Below, piece after piece: positions 12,056 through 23,534 of a DNA stretch of 64,000 bases. Source of the DNA: Blattamonas nauphoetae. Taxonomy: Eukaryota; Preaxostyla; Oxymonadida. The stretch covers positions 1 through 64,000 of the forward strand of contig JARBJD010000185.1 of NCBI GenBank assembly GCA_033064195.1. The letters are read 5' to 3'. The translations under genes and the position numbers were made by a program. Every line of letters begins with the position of its first letter. Within the stretch, counting starts at the first letter, position 1. The notes under the pieces were generated by a model. It saw only the letters and a program-made list of their open reading frames with translations. It searched no databases and was not told the origin of the DNA.

Positions 12056-13500
12056 GGGGGGGAGAGAGCGAGGGACTGGTGTCTGTCTCGCCATCTCGAC
12101 CAGCACACATCCTCCACAGACAATCCTCCTTCCTCCTCTCTCGGACAGCGACAGAACAGTCGAGCAAGACACAAAACGGCAGTTCTTGATTGAGGTTGTG
12201 CAGCCAGCCATCTTCACCCGAATCAGACTCCCAAACTCTCTTCCACTGCATCCGACGAAGGCTGTGTCATCAACTGAAACGTCTCCGCGTGTGCTCCCCA
12301 CACAAACGCTCCGGCGTCGAACGATGTGGACGAGAACGACGACGAGGCGATGGAGATTCTGCTTCGGTCGCCACCAACAACCAGACTGGCCTCTCCAACG
12401 AAGGAGAGGGCGGATGTGGCGAGGGCGACGGCGGAGAACGAAGACGATGAGCTGGCTGAGACGAGAGAGACGGAGAGGAGCGGACGATGAGATCGAACAC
12501 GATGTCAGAATCAGTCGAGATGATGACATCAGCGAGAACACAAATCGAACCGATCGTAGAGCAGAGAATGATGAAAACACAATTTGAGAAAAGTCAGTGT
12601 TTGGAGAGAGCGACACCATCGCATTCGGACCTGAAGAGATCGACGTTCCAGACTCGCTCGATTCGTCACTCACACTGCACAGCAACTCGCCGCTCGACCC
12701 ACTCCCTCGAACGTGCACTGTCGTGGATGGTTGGGAAGACAACGAACAACTCCGCCCGATCGTCGCCTTCTTCACAATCTCAACTGTGAAGGGACCAGCT
12801 TGTCCTTCCATGGATTCCAGGCAGCGATGGAGTGTTCAGAAGGGACTCGCGAATGTCCAGTCAGCGTCGTCGCTTCCGTTCTCTCCGACGGCAATCACGT
12901 GCGACTTGAGGATGGGCAACAACGACATCTCATTCGACTCGCTGTCCATTCCCCACAAGTCCTCGTCTTCAGCTGTGTCAAACGATCCCGCCCATCTGCT
13001 CGCCACAATCACTTCCGACAGATCCTTCGCAATGACGTACACGTGATGCCCACTTCGATCGGCGTGGTTGGCATCTGCACCAGTTCCGAAGACGGTGTCG
13101 ATGAGCGAGTATTGCGATGAGCTCGTCCTTCCAAGCAGATCCATCCAGATCGCTCCTCCATTCAGCGACGACGAACACTTCTTGAATGTTGTCGATTGGA
13201 GTGAGAGTGATCCAGTTGTCAGTGCAACGTTCAGTGCTCCTCCATTCGTGAACGATGAGAACGACGTGAAAGAACATGACGACACAGTCAATGATCCTGT
13301 CGATGACACAGTCACAAACGATTGAGATGTCGATGATCCAGACCCAGTGAACATCAGATTAGACAGTGTCAGTTTGTTCGATGTCACAGAGATGAATCCA
13401 GTTGACGTAACTGTGATCGCGGTTGATGACGAAGAGGTTAGTGTAGCTGTCTCTGAAACTGTGATTGTCTATTCAAGCTCAGCCTTTCTGAAGAACGAGC
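12056..13500 (-). pseudogene. Beta-helix surface-gene fragment
   Basis: Minus-strand translation shows the serine-rich rungs of the family found at 15-64 kb. Examples are LTVSSCSFTSFSSFTNGGAL and FKKCSSSLNGGAIWMDL (12836-13387), and KNCRFVSCSTVLSLS near 12190. A module with an LWGMDSE box also lies in it. The frame changes several times and the N-terminal, membrane and kinase-like parts are missing, so this is an isolated broken fragment. It lies antisense to plus-strand frames on both sides, which suggests insertion into, or rearrangement with, the plus-strand gene remnants. Confidence 0.6.
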
Positions 13501-14144
13501 GAGAGAAAAAAACTGAAGTCGTCACCGATGCTCACTCGAAGACAACAAAACCCAAACGAGTTGTACCTTCACAAGCAGCGGCGATGGGAGATATGCACAC
13601 ATTCCATAACGAGCGCAGAGAACTCGAGATTGTTAACCAAGTGCATCAACATCGGATCGAGAATGGTGGAGACGAGACCGACGGAGAGACGAAGCAGCCG
13701 AACATGCATCTCGCCAACAAGAAAAGCGAAATGGTGTCCCAAGCGCCTCCAAAAGGAATGCCGAAACGACGAGGCAAGAAAGGGAAGGACCACACAATCA
13801 ACATCAACTCTGATGACGAAGACAATGATCTCAAACGAGACTTCGTGGCTGGTCAGTCGTTCACAAGGAAGAAGCAGCCAACAATGCCTCTACCATCACT
13901 CAACCCAGCGAGCACAATGTTCTCGCTGGCCAGCATCGCTTGGTTATCTCTCATCGATCGCATTCACATCGACAGGCACACTCGCTCGATCACCACTGCT
14001 GACACGTTTGTAAACCACGGGGCATATCACCAACGACGACACGCGGAAAGAGGCGGAGTTGGAACAAGCGATCAGCTCAGAATCGACAAGCATGATGAAC
14101 AGGAGACGGTTATGAGATCATTTCTCTCCACACACGATGGATAA
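13501..14144 (+). CDS. Hypothetical charged-protein frame
   Basis: The last 214 codons of a plus-strand frame ending at 14144 are rich in charged residues: GMPKRRGKKGKDHTIN, then a SDDEDNDLKRDF acidic patch. The composition suggests real coding sequence, perhaps the 3' part of a nuclear protein. The first part of the same open frame (13347-13500) is antisense to the beta-helix fragment and is probably not real. No family was recognised. Confidence 0.25.
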
Positions 14145-15270
14145 GAAACAGAAGACATTCAAGGAGGAATGAGAAGAGATAAGATGAAGAGAGTTATGAT
14201 AAAGAAGGATAGAGAGAGCAAAAATGATGAAATCTCCCACTAGCACTTTCAATCAACTTATCAAAAGACTCACATTTCATCAACCTCTCTTTTGGAACAA
14301 CTTTGAAAAGATATCACTTTCATCTCTTGTATGAACAACAAAAAATGCGAATTGAGGCATGGAATAGATCAGACCCATAATAGATGTTTTGCTCTCCAAC
14401 TCCTTCATTGTCACTTTTATCGCTATGAGGTGCCAAAATCAGTCCTAAAATTCACTTTTATCACGGTTATTGTCAAAAAATCGCAATTTTCGCTCAATTT
14501 CAGAATCGGACAAGAAACAAGGGAGGGAGGACAAAAAGCGAGGAGGACAGGACAACTTCGGATTCTACGGCGTAGAATCCGAAATGAAATAATTATTGTT
14601 GATCCCATTTGTTTCCTTTGGGACCTGGAACCCACACTTCACGGACCTTATCTCAACGAAGTGGGAGCTTCGGTTTGTGGAAGATGAAGAAGATTAAGGC
14701 TGAATGGTGTGCACCTTCTCTTCATTCGATTGTTCTTCAAACAGTTTTCCAAGCTAGAGCTTTAATCCGTCCAGATTCCAGTTTATCAATGTCAGAACAC
14801 TTTTGTCACACCTTCATTTTGTTTTCAGTGGATTTTATTACCCAGCACCTTCTAATTGTGTACAATTTGAGAAAAAGCAAAAAAACGGATGAATTATGCA
14901 TTTGGGGGACCTGCCTGGAAACGCAATTTTCGGAGTAAATACACCGAAAATGACCTTATTTTCAGCCCTGCCTACAAGTGATGAGGATCAGTGAAAATAG
15001 GTTAAAACAAGATAGTATCGTGACATTCATTATGAATGGTCTTGTGTGTTGTTCCAAGACAGGGGTTCACGACAAGAAAGACTGTGGAAATCAGGACGAG
15101 CAAGAGCTTGATAGTATGAGGGAACGAAAGTGGGTGAGTGAGTGAGGTGTGATGAATACAGAGGTTTCCGAACTTCGAGGGAGAAGATCTGATGGGGAGA
15201 CTCAAGAGAGAGATGGGGATATTGTGAGGTGAATACAGAGAGCTACTCAAAGAGAGAGAAGCGGTTGAAG
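14145..15270. other. Non-coding stretch with foldback-related sequence
   Basis: No gene was seen. The part from about 14340 to 14990 shares motifs with the 2.1-kb palindrome: a TCAGAATCGGACA box, GGACAGGACA runs, and a 24-bp exact inverted match (14661-14684 with 8735-8758, from its loop). It may be a decayed relative of that element. The ends could not be defined. Confidence 0.4.
14557..14583. repeat. 27-bp hairpin
   Basis: Two 13-bp arms (TTCGGATTCTACG and its exact reverse complement) flank one base. It lies in the foldback-related stretch. Confidence 0.8.
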
Positions 15271-18200
15271 TGAGTTATGAAACGAACGTGTCAGCTTTGC
15301 CTGCATTTGGGCTCTCTCCAATCGATTCCAGGGTTGAGACAATCGACGAAAGAGCTGGTCGACGCTTCGGGTCTAGCGACAGACACTCCAAGATCAGATC
15401 CTTCATTTCTGGTCGACTCACTTTCGAAAGAGGAGGAACTATCCCAGTTTCCAGTTGGCGATGAGCATTCACTGCATCCGTTTCCCCAAACGGAACAAGA
15501 CCAGTCTCCATTTCGTACAGAACAAGGCCAAGCCGAAAAACCGACACTTCCTTCCCATTCACTTCAGTGTTCTTTCCTTGTTCCGGTGCCATCCAACGAG
15601 TCAAATGACTCACATTCAGCTTTTCGGTTGGAGGAGTCGAGTGGAGGGGATGCGGTGGAGGTAGATTGGGATGAACGGGTTGGTCTTCCTGTTGGAAGCT
15701 GGCTGTGATAAATCCAACACCAAAACTTTGCCCATTTCGCTTGACAGATCAAATGTCCCTTCCCAATCAGAAGACGAGAACGATGCTCCAGTTCCTTTCG
15801 TCAAGAGAATCGCACTCCCTCCTTTCGAGTTCGAACAATCCGACAAAACAGTGTTGAGTACTGAAACAGAAGTGTGAGTGTTCACATCAGCTTGGAGAAC
15901 ACTTCCATGTCCTTCTGAAAGAACAACCTACGAGAAACGGCTGTGCGAGATCGAAACATCACAACTCGATGAGATCAAAGTAACAGAAGCGAGAGAGAAA
16001 TCAGCGAACGAGCACGATGTGATTGTCAGCGATCCTCCAACAACGGAGAACAGCGATGCATCTCGTGTTGCTGATGCGACAATTGGAACGAAGGAGAGAC
16101 TGGTTGAGCTGAGTGAGTGTGTCGAGAGAAGAAATGATCCAGTCTTCCCAATTCGGACTGTTCCCGTTCCTGATGTCGGTTTCATTTCGACATTTGTTTC
16201 GTTTAACGTCAATTGCGAGGTCAATTGTGACAATGGTGAGATGATTAGAATGCGAGGCGAATCTTGGAGATGAAACCACGCTTCATCGATCGAAGAGCAT
16301 GGAAGTGTGGACTGTCCACAACCTTTTGCGTCCTCCCCGTCTCCAGTTGTGATCGTGGCTCCTTTGAAGTCAACCAGATAGAAGAGCAGAGAGAGCGATC
16401 TGAACGAGGCTCCTTCAGCTTCAGCCAAGTTTTCGCCCATCAACAGCGAGTCGTTCGCGGGTGTTGTGAGAGTAGTGACTGTGGACGCCCAATTGTCTGG
16501 ATTCATTAAGGACAACAATGACTGGCCTTGAACAAACACCCACTTTCCTTTGTGAGCACTGTCACACGAACATGTTGTGAATGTTGCGTCGATCACGAGC
16601 GAGGCAGATGGAAACAGAGAAGGACAAGATATCCAAAGAACTCCTCCATCGCCAGATTGGGTGTTGCACGATGTGAACGAGGAAGATGTGATTTTGAGAG
16701 AGGACGACACGGAGAGGACGGCGTTGAGAATGGCTCCATTTCCTTCTGTGCGAGTCACACCTTCGATGTCCACTCCACTCATCTCCAGTGACCATCCACT
16801 TTGTTCCACAAGCGCTTCTTTCGATACGTATTGAGTTGCAAAGTCAAAAGAGGGTGAATCGAAGAGAATTGACCCAGATGTGAGGGTGAACAGAGCAGTT
16901 TCGTGAGTCGATGCAGACGATGGATTTTGGATTGTCACTGTCGATGAGAGTCAGAGTCTTCCCATCAACCACGAAAACAGGGATAGCCAGAGTCGATGGG
17001 AGAATGAGGACGATGTTTGAGATGCCGAGGTCTCCATCCTTCACTGAGAATTGAGCAGAGACGCCAAGCGTCAGTGCTACCTTTTTCGAAGATGATCCGT
17101 TCGACGAAACTTCAAGTCCACAGGACGGTGATTCGATCCTGGAATTGGTTGACAAGTTCGAGATCAGTGTCACCACCTCTGTTTCCGAAGTCACAAGCGA
17201 CACCGCATGTGACAACGATGTGCACGGGAGCCTTGGCCTGCCACACGTCGGGCGATCCCAATAGTCAGCGGCGACGTGGATGGGGTCTCCCTCAACGTGA
17301 GGATACACATAATACGAGAGAGGGAAGTTTCCATCACCCTCATTTCCCTGAGATTGGGCCAGCGTCCCAATGTGGAGGTATTTTTCTTCAGAAACGATCG
17401 ACTTGAAGTTTTCGGGTGTTCCGATTGCATCAAGGTCAGCGCCTGAGAGGTAGTAAATCGTGAGACCACGGAGATAGTATGAAGCATAAAGTATTTTTGA
17501 GAAAGTGACTGGACTGTTCTTGAATGACTCGACGGCAACGTAGATGACCATTCCATGGCTGGTCTCACCGCAGTACGGTTGATAGATGTACGTGTCAGCG
17601 ATGGAGATGGAACCAGACGATGTTGAGTGGAAAATGCCCCCATCTCCCACACTTGCACAGTCATCAAAACGCGATGAGGTGACAGTAAGTGATGATGAGC
17701 CAGAGAGGCGAACGGCAACTCCGTTTCCTCGTTCCCCGAACTGAGTGATGTTTCTGAGATCGACTTCTGTCAACGTCGTTGTACTCTCCCCACTCAGAAC
17801 GAAGATCGAGCTCTCCTGCAGTGAGACTGACATGAACGAGAAGTTAAACATCGTCAATTGTCCATTCATTACTCTCACCAAGTCATTGTGCAGTGTTGTA
17901 AGTTCATCTCCAAGAAGGCCAACCATTCCCGGATGATCTTTGTCGATGTTGGGACAGCGAAGAGAGGAGAAGTGAAGTTTTCGGGGATCAACATTGTGCT
18001 GGTTTTGAAGGGAGGATCCAGTGTCGAATCTGCAGCGGGAGTGAATGCCACAGAGATGCTGGAAGTTCTTTCACTTGTCTGAAGGGGCATGTTGATGAAG
18101 AGTCCATGTGTTGTCACGGTGATTGGAGGAGGGGTGACAGTTGATGCTGGGAGTTCGATTCCGATGTCGGCCATTCTTGAAGTGTATCTCTCCTCCTCCA

Positions 18201-19192
18201 TCCAATCTGGGCGTTGAGGAATGCTTCCTTCGATCAGGAGATCATAAGCAGAGAATATGTACGTTGTTGTTGGTCTGCACGAAATCGCGGCTCCGTCGAT
18301 GCCAAGACGAGTGTTCTTGACGGAACAGTTGAACATTTGGGTTGTCCGGTCGAGGTGGAGGAAGAGCGAACCAGCTGAACCAATTTGATTAAAAGACTGC
18401 CCACAAAGCGCTTCACAGCCGTCAAATTTCAATCCCGATATGATTGTTGATAGCCCAGCTGTGTTTCGATGGAGTCCTGACCCATCGCTCCCTTGGCAAT
18501 CGACGAAAGAACAATCGGTGATTGATACCGATTCTGTCCCACTGTTAACAACAATTCCTCCACCGAATGCTTCAGCGTGGCAATTTGTGAACGTATTTCG
18601 AGCGATTGTCGATTTCGCGTGCTCCTGGAGCTCGAAACCACCTCCATCGACTTCCGCCAAACAGTCTGTGAAACTGCAGTCTTCGCACGTGAAAATGCCG
18701 TCTGTAAATGCATAACGAAATGCACCTCCGCTGGTTGTGCTCGAGCAGCCGTTAAAAATACAGGTGCTGACGGTAAAGCTTTGTGTTGAGAATAATCCTT
18801 GATGGGTTGCACATCCTTCCGTTGAGCATGTGATATCGGAAACAGTATTCCCCACAATTGAGTGGAACGAACTGTTCGAAAAGAGGAATTCTCCACCAGA
18901 GTTGATGTGCGCAACAATCGAGCCATAGAAAGGATCAACCACACATTCTAATTGAGTCGAGATCAGACTCGTTTTGCGTGCTGCTTCGGACATGATGCCT
19001 GGGTGGGAAGGTTTAGTGTGAGTAATGTTCGATATCTTGTTGTTTGTTGACAAAACGGTTGATGTTTCTTTCGACCCCAAAAGTGGCTCGTCTCCGCAAA
19101 CAATCCCGTCCTCCATCTCCAAATTGTGCAATCCAACAAAACAATCGGGTGAGATGGTTTGGACGATTGATGGGAAAAGGCAGCTGGATGAG

Positions 19193-19201
19193 GGAACGAA
19201 G
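19193..19201. repeat. 9-bp target-site duplication, left
   Basis: GGAACGAAG, identical to 22675-22683 directly outside the other end of the element. Confidence 0.9.
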
Positions 19202-19288
19202 GGTTAAGTATAGGCGCAGATCCGATTTTCGCTACACGCAGATCTAAAAAAAGGGATACGCGCAGATCCAAAAGGATACACGCAGATC
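19202..19288 (+). repeat. Left terminal inverted repeat
   Basis: 87 bp. CGCAGATC occurs at 19215, 19237, 19261 and 19281, spaced about 20 bp; these are likely transposase contact sites (inference). Confidence 0.9.
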
Positions 19289-19400
19289 CAAAAGGATCGT
19301 TGATTGTTTTGTGCTTACCATATCCAATTCATGTCATTTCACTCTGAATGCTCACAATTCATTTTTACTCTCACATACTTTTCATAAATCTACTTTTGTA

Positions 19401-22061
19401 ATGTCATCATTCGAGAATGTTGATCTTACCATCACCCGTCTCTCGATTGATGTTTCAACTCCAAATCAGAGTCCAATATTACTTAGCTTGGTATGTCATT
19501 TTACCACACTGACCATATTTTTCCCTTTTCTTGCACATGGATCACGCTTTAGGCTGTTCTGTGTATCCATTTGATTGCCCACCTTTTCCTCTTCATTGTC
19601 TGCTCTTATTCTTAAAATATTCACTTACCTCAACTCTTTGCTCTTTCATTCCTCTGTTCTCGCAGGATCTGCATCTTTCTCTTCATCCTACTCCTCCTCT
19701 TCTCTCGAAACCATCTCGATCCTCATCAGGATCCTCCTCAACGTAACTTGGGTAATACCCTGTCTTGAATGATCAACAAGTGATCCAGATGATCAGCAAC
19801 TTAATGTAAATTTGACAACTTTCCTGATCCATCGCGATCCTGCTTCTTCTGATGCCACTCGTCAAAATTTCGTTCTGATGTTGGCGTTTGGTGAGTCATT
19901 TCCGTGAAAATGAAATACCAGTACCGGAGACGGCTTGGATGAACGATATTTTCGCTTAATTATCCGCCTCCACAACAACAGGCTGTGAAACCGACCGAAC
20001 CACCAAATCGAGCCCCTTCACCAGTTCCACGAGCATCCACTCCTCAAGCACAGAACAATGTTCAGTCAAAAGAGCGAATGGAGGCCGAACGCAGAGTGGA
20101 AGAAGCCAAAGCCAGACAAAGAGAGATCTTAAGACAACAAGCACTCGAAAAGGAACGGCAGAGGGCGGAAGAGTTGGTAAAGAAGCAGCAAGCCGCGTAT
20201 GCTGCCGCTGCAGAGGCTCAAGGACAGCGTATGGAGCAATTAAGAAGGCAAGAAGCGGCCAAGGAGGCCGAACGCAGGCGACAGGTGGCAGAGATGGAGC
20301 AAAGGCGAAGAGAAGCTGAATCTCGAGCTGCTGAAGCGAGAGAGCAAAAGATGAGGGAAATGAAAGCCAGAGAGGATCGAGAACGCATGATTCGTGAAGA
20401 AGCTCGTCGCAACTTTTTTGATCAACAAGAACAGGCCCGACGGAACAAAATGGCAATTGATGCTCAAATATCTGGAAGCAATGCTCCCCCTTCGCTTCCC
20501 CCGTCACAATATTCTCAACCCGACCCTCGTTCCTACGAACCCATTTCAGTTCCGAAGAAGAAGAGTCCATCGTCCTTCCCGCCCCTCGAAGACTATTTCA
20601 TCAAACCAAAGCAAGCTGCTTCACCCGCAAAACCTAAAAAGGCCGTTGCAAAGGCAGTTCGAAAGAAATCAGTCTCTCCACGCCCAACATCAGCTCCTTG
20701 ACCAAGTTCAGCTGCTCCTGCACCCAAACAGGCTCCGCCGAAGAGTGCAGAGAGAAGGTCACTCTCAGCCAGGCGTGTCACTCCCACAGTCGCCGATCGA
20801 CCAAAAACCGGCTCACCTCTGTCCGATCGCCCCAAAAGCTCCGATAAACAGAAAATGCAGAAATCGGAAGACCAATTTGGGGAGCAACAGGGAATGCTTC
20901 AACGAGCAGCCTCGCCAGCTCCGTCTCAGCCACGCTCAGCCCGACCGAGGACACCGACCGGCGTGTCATTACAACAGTCGAAAGAGACGAAACCAGCAAC
21001 ACCGTCAAAACAGGTTTTGGAGCAGTTGGGAGTGGGAGTGTCGACGATGGTGTTGAGTGACATTGACAGACAGTTTGAGGAAGAGGAGAGACGGCTCAGG
21101 GAACAGAAGGAGGGAAAAGGGGTGGATTTCAAGATTCAGGCGTCGTCCACGATGATGAATGAGATCGACAGGCAGTTCGAAGAGGAAGAGAGACACCTCC
21201 AAGCGGAAGAGAAGCAGAAGAGCTCAAATTACTTGGAAAATCACACGATGATGGAAGCAAAGGCCAGCGACGTGAAGAACGGTGCAGACCGCGTTCGGAG
21301 GTTGTTGTTGGGAGAGGACGAGCAGAAGGATCTGGACGAAGGTACGTGCGGAGTGAAGATTGTGCGGAGAGGAGAAGGAATGAATCGAATTAAGCAGCTG
21401 CACAGCAAAAACAAAGTGGACGACAAGAAACAGCGGGAACACGAAGAGAAACTGCAACAGCTCGAGCCGGAGAAGAAGGCACAGGCAGGCGACAAACCGT
21501 GGCTGACGAGAGGGAAGCCGAAAGAGGAGAAAGCGCCGGAAGAAGAGAAGCGGAGGATCGAGCAAGAGATGAAGGACGATGAGGAGGCCGAGCGGCGGAA
21601 GGTGGTGAAGGAGGCGCAGATGAGGGAGAGGGAGAAGCGAGACGCGGAGAGGAAGGCGTTCCAAAAGCTGATTGCGAAGAAGAAGAAGCAGAATCGGAGT
21701 CACTCGGTCGGCGACGAGGAAGATGTTGTGATTCTCGTCGCCTCAAATCGAAAACCAGTCCAGACGACAGAAGCTGTGGAGCAGAAGAAGGAGGAAGTGA
21801 GCATTGATGTGGAAGTGCTGGTCTCATCCAAATCGCCACAACGCCCATCCTCAGCAAAGAAAGCACCTGCTCGTTCGTCTTCAGCCCGCTCAGGCCACTC
21901 CAAAGAAGGCCGCAGCTGCTTCGAAGGAGGGCAGCCCACAAGCAACACACACGCCTCCGAAAATTGGGTCGTCGAAAGGGAAGGTCGAGCGGGAAAAAGA
22001 GAAGCGGAGCGAAAACGTGCAAAGGTCGTCGCCGTTCGCCAATGTGGAGCGAGGAGGGTGA
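19401..22061 (+). pseudogene. Captured coiled-coil gene inside the MULE-like element
   Basis: A candidate first exon starts at the ATG at 19401 (MSSFENVDLTITRLSIDV). A likely intron, 19491-19665, has GTATGT, a pyrimidine tract and TCGCAG. Further coding pieces (DATRQNFVLMLAFG, about 19850-19890, followed by GTGAGT) suggest more exons. The main exon is open from 19943: a proline-rich start, a long coiled coil from about 20065 (ERMEAERRVEEAKARQREIL), an SP/SAP-rich linker, two QFEEEER repeats (21070, 21172) and a second charged helix. It carries one in-frame TGA at 20699-20701. Near 21890 the natural reading shifts frame and ends at 22061. It resembles a cytoskeletal or ciliary coiled-coil protein, family not recognised. 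It is host-derived cargo now decaying. Confidence 0.6.
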
Positions 22062-22240
22062 TAACTCATCCAACTGTAAACGACCAGATAATGGCAATTT
22101 TGGTTCATCTATGTTCAATCAATCATGACAGGCGTCCTTTCGATCTACGGATTCTTTCTCAAACAATGCAAACGCAACCACCTCGTCGCTCAACCCCCTT
22201 TCTCCCCTCCAAATTAACACAGCAACAATTCAATCCACTA

Positions 22241-22467
22241 CTACATTCTTTTTGATCTTTTTAATACCATAGAAGCCGCTATGTTGTCAAATTGAACGCC
22301 TCCAATGCCGAAGGCCAACACACTCCATAACCCTTGGTCTTTGTCACCGTAGTCGGGTATATTAGCATTATCATGGATCACAACCAGAATTTTCAAGATT
22401 TCATCCAGTGCAGTATCTTAAAACAGCAATTCACGACAGTCACTTTTTTGGAATCACCTTGCTTCAT
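22241..22467 (-). CDS. Small spliced frame in the MULE-like element
   Basis: On the minus strand, ATG at 22465-22467 opens a short exon. A possible 41-nt GT-AG intron (22417-22457) joins it to a frame reading HDNANIPDYGDKDQGLWSV then LAFGIGGVQFDNIAASMV, with a stop at 22241. The composition looks like real protein. It may be a fragment of a second captured gene. No family was recognised. Confidence 0.25.
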
Positions 22468-22587
22468 TAATCAACTTTTTTCGATCGATTTGTTATTCTG
22501 AAAGATGTTTGAGAGTAAATCAGTCCCTATTGAAGTTTTCTGAGACAACTATCAGCCATAAATTCAAACAGAAACAACAAAAGTTTA

Positions 22588-22674
22588 GATCTGCGTGTAT
22601 CCATTTGGATCTGCGCGTATCCAAATTTTTAGATCTGCGCGTAGCGAAAATCGGATCTGCGCCTATACTTAACC
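22588..22674 (-). repeat. Right terminal inverted repeat
   Basis: Reverse complement of 19202-19288 with few differences, including the four CGCAGATC boxes. Confidence 0.9.
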
Positions 22675-22683
22675 GGAACGAAG
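22675..22683. repeat. 9-bp target-site duplication, right
   Basis: GGAACGAAG, matching 19193-19201. Confidence 0.9.
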
Positions 22684-23343
22684 GACGTCGAGATCAGCTC
22701 AACAGAACTTGAACTGGCTTCGATCGGACTTGTCCCACTTCCAATCATGAGCCGCGTTTCAAGGAGAGTTGCTGATGAATTCTCGAATGAAATATATAGT
22801 CTAGGGGAGGAGAGAGTCATCGACACAATTCTGAGAGAGCTGTTCTGCGCTGTCAAGAGAGGCGACTGACCTGATTCTGACAATGGAATGAGCATCGTGT
22901 TTGATGTGCCTGTGAGATGGAGTGTCGTTTCAACAATCAATTCATTTGCAGAGTATATTGTTGATTCGAGATTGAATCGATGCTCAATTTCACGGTTGTT
23001 GGTTGGGACGACCGCGTTGATTATGTTTCTGAGTGGGATTGGTTGTGAACATGGAATGGCATGATTTTGGAAACATAAACACAGAAAAAAGAAATTCATT
23101 GAAAAAACTAAGCCAGTATTCCGTTTTTTGCTACGCTCATATCATCGCATTTGATGAAATATGAGATGTATGATGAAGAGAATGAATGTGGTTGTGATCA
23201 GACGAGAAGTGGCTTCACAATGGTTTCTTCCAAAGTACATGGGGACACAATACTTTCGGAGATGAAGAACAGGAAATCAAGAGAAGATTATCACTGAAGA
23301 ATGATATAAATGAATGATGTTAAGTCTTTGCAAGACTTGCGAA

Positions 23344-23504
23344 CAGGGTGCGACCAACCGACTGTAAAATCTCAAGAACAGACCGATTGTGACCTTAATG
23401 AACGATTCAACGGTTTGTTTAGGAAAAAGAAGAGGAACAAATTTTTGGAGATTTGATCAAGAAAATACGAATTGTGGTGACCACTGTCGGTTGGTCGCAC
23501 CCTG
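23344..23504. mobile_element. hAT-type MITE, 161 bp
   Basis: The terminal inverted repeats are a perfect 19 bp: CAGGGTGCGACCAACCGAC (23344-23362) and its reverse complement (23486-23504). They are flanked on both sides by the 8-bp duplication CTTGCGAA (23336-23343, 23505-23512). An 8-bp duplication and a CAGGG end are hallmarks of the hAT superfamily. It has no coding capacity. It sits upstream of gene G and downstream of gene A. Confidence 0.85.
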
Positions 23505-23534
23505 CTTGCGAATATCAAATGACGGCATAATCCG

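Larger units (their letters stand above)
19202..22674. mobile_element. Mutator-like (MULE-type) element carrying captured genes
   Basis: It is 3473 bp, flanked by a perfect 9-bp duplication of the host gene and bounded by 87-bp inverted repeats (19202-19288, 22588-22674) that start GGTTAAGTATAGGCGCAG. Each repeat holds four copies of CGCAGATC. A 9-bp duplication with long inverted repeats is typical of the Mutator superfamily. No transposase frame was found, so it is non-autonomous. The interior carries a spliced coiled-coil gene and a small opposite-strand frame instead, as in Pack-MULEs. The repeats agree closely and the duplication is exact, so insertion was recent compared with the decay of gene G. 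Confidence 0.85.
15275..23099 (-). pseudogene. Gene G: beta-helix/pseudokinase gene split by a transposon
   Basis: Translation starts at the ATG at 23097-23099 with a hydrophobic leader (MNFFFLCLCF). After the 19202-22674 insertion it resumes in frame; reading across one copy of the target duplication gives ISTSFVP then SSSCLF. The ectodomain has beta-helix rungs and modules with the family signature CG-x(4-6)-PC-x-S (CGRPRLPCTSL, CGQSTLPCSSI). The 3' end encodes a kinase-like tail with RWMAPEQ, FRLGLVLYEMETGLVPF and PKRRPAL. Frame changes occur near 17930, 16935 and 15920. The membrane helix and first half of the kinase-like domain appear deleted between the ectodomain and the tail. It is clearly a pseudogene, older in decay than B-E. 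Confidence 0.8.

Noticed and set aside
23344-23504. tRNA-like hairpin
   Set aside because: Exact 8-bp target duplication and 19-bp ends identify a hAT MITE; no cloverleaf could be drawn.
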